NCBI RefSeq assembly: GCF_008326425.1
Contig: NZ_AP018929.1
Coordinates: 1,936,875-2,000,874 of the forward strand
DNA: 64,000 nucleotides
Origin: Sulfuracidifex tepidarius
Lineage (GTDB): Archaea > Thermoproteota > Thermoprotei_A > Sulfolobales > Sulfolobaceae
Reading direction: 5' to 3'
Numbering within the stretch: the first letter of the stretch is position 1; every line of letters starts with the position of its first letter. A model generated the notes under the pieces. It had not been told where the DNA came from and did no database searches. It saw only the letters and a program-made list of their open reading frames with translations. Below are positions 62,134 to 64,000 of the stretch, one piece after another. The translations under genes were made by a program, and so were the position numbers.

Positions 62134-63690
62134 ATGGATAAAAAAGTGGTCGTAGCTCTCGTGATTGTTTTGATTGTGGGAGCGAGCTTAGGTTTCTTTT
62201 TAGGTCATGTTTCAACGTCAACATCTCCTTCAACAACTTCATCGTCGACCTCATCGTCTACGTCATCAGCGTCCACAGTTTCTATGTCTTCTACAACCTC
62301 TAATGTAAGCTTCAACGTATATATGGACGGAATCCTCTTCACCGATTTCTATTACCCTTCAAATTCTCCATCAGCGGATCCCTCAAATTTCGTCATGTAC
62401 GGAATGACATCTAATAGAGACCCAGTGATCGCTGGTCATCTTAACGTTTCTTGGATAACTCCACTAATGGGAAACTTCGAGCAAAACATGACCCTATGGA
62501 ACCAACTGAACAAGGAATACGGGAAATCCTTCGGTGCAGCGTACAGACAGGCTACGGGAATAGCCGTAGGTCCCACTGAAGCAAACGGGATGGTATATGT
62601 AGCAAGTGACGCTGGTTGGGTGTACGGAATAAACGAGATGAACGGAAAGATTGTCTTCATGCTTTATACTCCGGGAACTCTGAGCATGTGGGAGCCTCTG
62701 ATCTATCACGGTGTAGGGTTAGTAGGTTTAGGTGGAGCTATGTTTGACTATCAACAGGGAGCTCTGAACGGATTCGGAGGAGGTCATAGGGGACAATACA
62801 CTGGTATAAATGGGTTACTTGCTTTCAACGCTACTGATGGGAAACCCCTGTGGCTCGATTTAACCAGATCTCAAGCAATGCCTACCGGAGTTATAAATGA
62901 CGGAATAGTCTACTGGGATGATGGAGACGGTGTAATTCACGCTACTAACATAACTGACGGAAAGACGTTGTGGACTTTCCAATATGACGGAAGCGGAAAC
63001 ATGGCATCTCTTGACTTCTATCACGGGATAGTTATAGCTGGCTTCTCACAAGCTTATCCTACTAACACGTCTGCAATAGTAGGAGTTTACGCATCTAACG
63101 GAAGTGAGGCATGGATGATCAAGTTGCCCTACGCTACTACGTCCGCAGTGGGAGACGCAGTAATGAGCGTGTATGACGGATATGTAGTGGACGGGTTCTT
63201 AGGTTATGGGAACGGAAGCCTTCCTTTATTGAATCACATTTATTCAATGCAAGTCCTGTTAGTAGCTAATGCAACTACAGGCAACGTGATATGGACTGCC
63301 AATGTCACTGACGGATTCGTGCACCCAGGCGACACTAACAACGGTTATAATCCTGAGATCATAGGAGAGGTCATTTACGAACCTACGATAGAAGGTAATG
63401 TAATAGCATATAACATCACTGACGGAAAGATCATCTGGTCTTCACCGAAACTCTCCAACGGAGTGCTCCAAGCTGCTCCTACATATTACGACGGATATCT
63501 ATTTGTTCCAGCAGGATCTACCATAGCAGTACTCAACTCTACCAACGGAGACTTGGTGAACGTCTTCCACACTCAGTTTATAATGAGACAGCAGATGATC
63601 ATAGTCGGTAACACTCTAATTGAAGCTAGCGGTACTAATTACGTCTTCGCTGTTCCAGTATACAATGTGATTCATGAGAGCTCTATTTAA
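62134..63690 (+). CDS. Exported PQQ-binding-like beta-propeller protein, tetrathionate-hydrolase-like
   Basis: A 518-residue protein. A signal helix (VVVALVIVLIVGASLGFFLG) and a Ser/Thr-rich linker (to about 57) are followed by propeller blades with the repeat A-x-(N)-x-T/N-D-G-K-x-x-W: LLAFNATDGKPLWLDL, HATNITDGKTLWTFQYDG, VANATTGNVIWTANVTDG, AYNITDGKIIWSSP. GVGLVGLGGAMFDYQ and SQAMPTGVINDGIVYWDDGD resemble the tetrathionate hydrolases of acidophiles, which are PQQ-fold enzymes without PQQ. It would hydrolyse tetrathionate outside the cell at low pH. A quinoprotein dehydrogenase is the alternative. Confidence 0.75.
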   Translation: MDKKVVVALVIVLIVGASLGFFLGHVSTSTSPSTTSSSTSSSTSSASTVSMSSTTSNVSFNVYMDGILFTDFYYPSNSPSADPSNFVMYGMTSNRDPVIAGHLNVSWITPLMGNFEQNMTLWNQLNKEYGKSFGAAYRQATGIAVGPTEANGMVYVASDAGWVYGINEMNGKIVFMLYTPGTLSMWEPLIYHGVGLVGLGGAMFDYQQGALNGFGGGHRGQYTGINGLLAFNATDGKPLWLDLTRSQAMPTGVINDGIVYWDDGDGVIHATNITDGKTLWTFQYDGSGNMASLDFYHGIVIAGFSQAYPTNTSAIVGVYASNGSEAWMIKLPYATTSAVGDAVMSVYDGYVVDGFLGYGNGSLPLLNHIYSMQVLLVANATTGNVIWTANVTDGFVHPGDTNNGYNPEIIGEVIYEPTIEGNVIAYNITDGKIIWSSPKLSNGVLQAAPTYYDGYLFVPAGSTIAVLNSTNGDLVNVFHTQFIMRQQMIIVGNTLIEASGTNYVFAVPVYNVIHESSI

Positions 63691-64000
63691 AAGGAAAATT
63701 ATTACCATTTTTAGAAATCTTTTATTTACTAAGTGATATATTTTTCTTAAATCATTGTGACTGCAATATATCAAGTCTAAAGCGTTTGTCCTTTCCATTC
63801 TTAAAACAAGAAGATTCGTATTAGTGTCGCTTTGTAGAACACTTCAATCTCTTTAGATTTTAGTAGTTAGCAATTAATTCTAAGTTTTATATTTAGTTGA
63901 AAGAAAATTAAAGGTAAATCCTAATAAGATTTGAAGAGATCTAAAAGGATATTAGACTGGAATATTCTTAAATCATCTATAGTCTGTGAGCTAGCTTATT
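63691..64000. other. Gene-free window end
   Basis: 310 bases after the propeller gene, AT-rich, with T runs at 63705-63735 that could terminate its message. No gene or repeat recognised up to the end of the window. Confidence 0.4.

Noticed and set aside
1-64000. CRISPR array, rRNA and tRNA genes
   Set aside because: No regularly spaced short repeats, rRNA-like blocks or tRNA cloverleaf patterns were seen in the intergenic regions by reading.

Overview
The window looks like a chromosomal segment of a thermoacidophilic crenarchaeon of the order Sulfolobales (Acidianus/Metallosphaera/Sulfolobus type). The main evidence is a complete cbsA-cbsB-soxL-soxN-odsN respiratory cluster, known from this order. 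Supporting evidence: TATA boxes about 25 nt before start codons with almost no leader, T-rich terminators, AGG/AGA-rich codon use, a DUF929-type protein and IS200/IS605 relics. The genus cannot be fixed from sequence reading alone.

Layout. (1) 1-3.4 kb: an IS605-type relic, a thiamine-diphosphate enzyme and a hydroxyisobutyrate-dehydrogenase-like enzyme. (2) 3.7-9.5 kb, minus strand: the cytochrome b558/566 - Rieske - cytochrome b cluster. It includes an overlooked 30-residue membrane peptide gene (8030-8122) wedged between cbsA and cbsB with GTGA stop/start overlap. (3) 10.0-14.5 kb, plus strand: a cysteine-containing regulator, a U32-family protein, an MBL-fold hydrolase and two radical-SAM/SPASM proteins resembling the AhbD and AhbC haem-synthesis enzymes, next to the haem proteins they could supply. 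(4) 14.5-16.8 kb: a gene graveyard holding a decayed ORF, a short RelE-like toxin, a DNA-methyltransferase pseudogene, a 39-bp tandem duplication and an IS605-end hairpin. (5) 16.8-17.9 kb: an M24 peptidase.

(6) 18-52.4 kb is a large surface-glycan island. It has sixteen glycosyltransferases (eight GT4-like, eight GT2-like), UDP-glucose pyrophosphorylase, UDP-glucose dehydrogenase and a UDP-glucuronate-decarboxylase-like enzyme (UDP-Glc to UDP-GlcA to probably UDP-xylose). It also has a second sugar nucleotidyltransferase, a flippase and several polytopic or N-glycosylation-sequon-rich membrane proteins. A winged-helix regulator there has a near-perfect palindrome between its TATA box and start codon. 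CbsA itself is rich in N-glycosylation sequons, so the respiratory and glycan regions may be functionally linked.

(7) 52.4-56.4 kb is the most unusual part. Two Tat-signal proteins with LamG-like domains share an apparently identical 952-bp body behind diverged signal sequences. The second is followed, after one in-frame stop codon and no spacer, by a parallel beta-helix protein that lacks its own signal. This may be a secreted glycan-binding or glycan-processing system attached to the glycan island.

(8) 56.5-61 kb: a zinc-ribbon protein, a small membrane protein, an orphan CARF-domain protein (ring-nuclease-like, with no CRISPR array or cas genes in the window), an MFS transporter, and a HEPN/MNT pair whose HEPN toxin gene is broken. 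(9) 61.2-63.7 kb: divergent DUF929-type and PQQ-propeller (tetrathionate-hydrolase-like) exported proteins, the latter with paired GTAAAC boxes around its TATA element. No rRNA, tRNA or CRISPR array was recognised.
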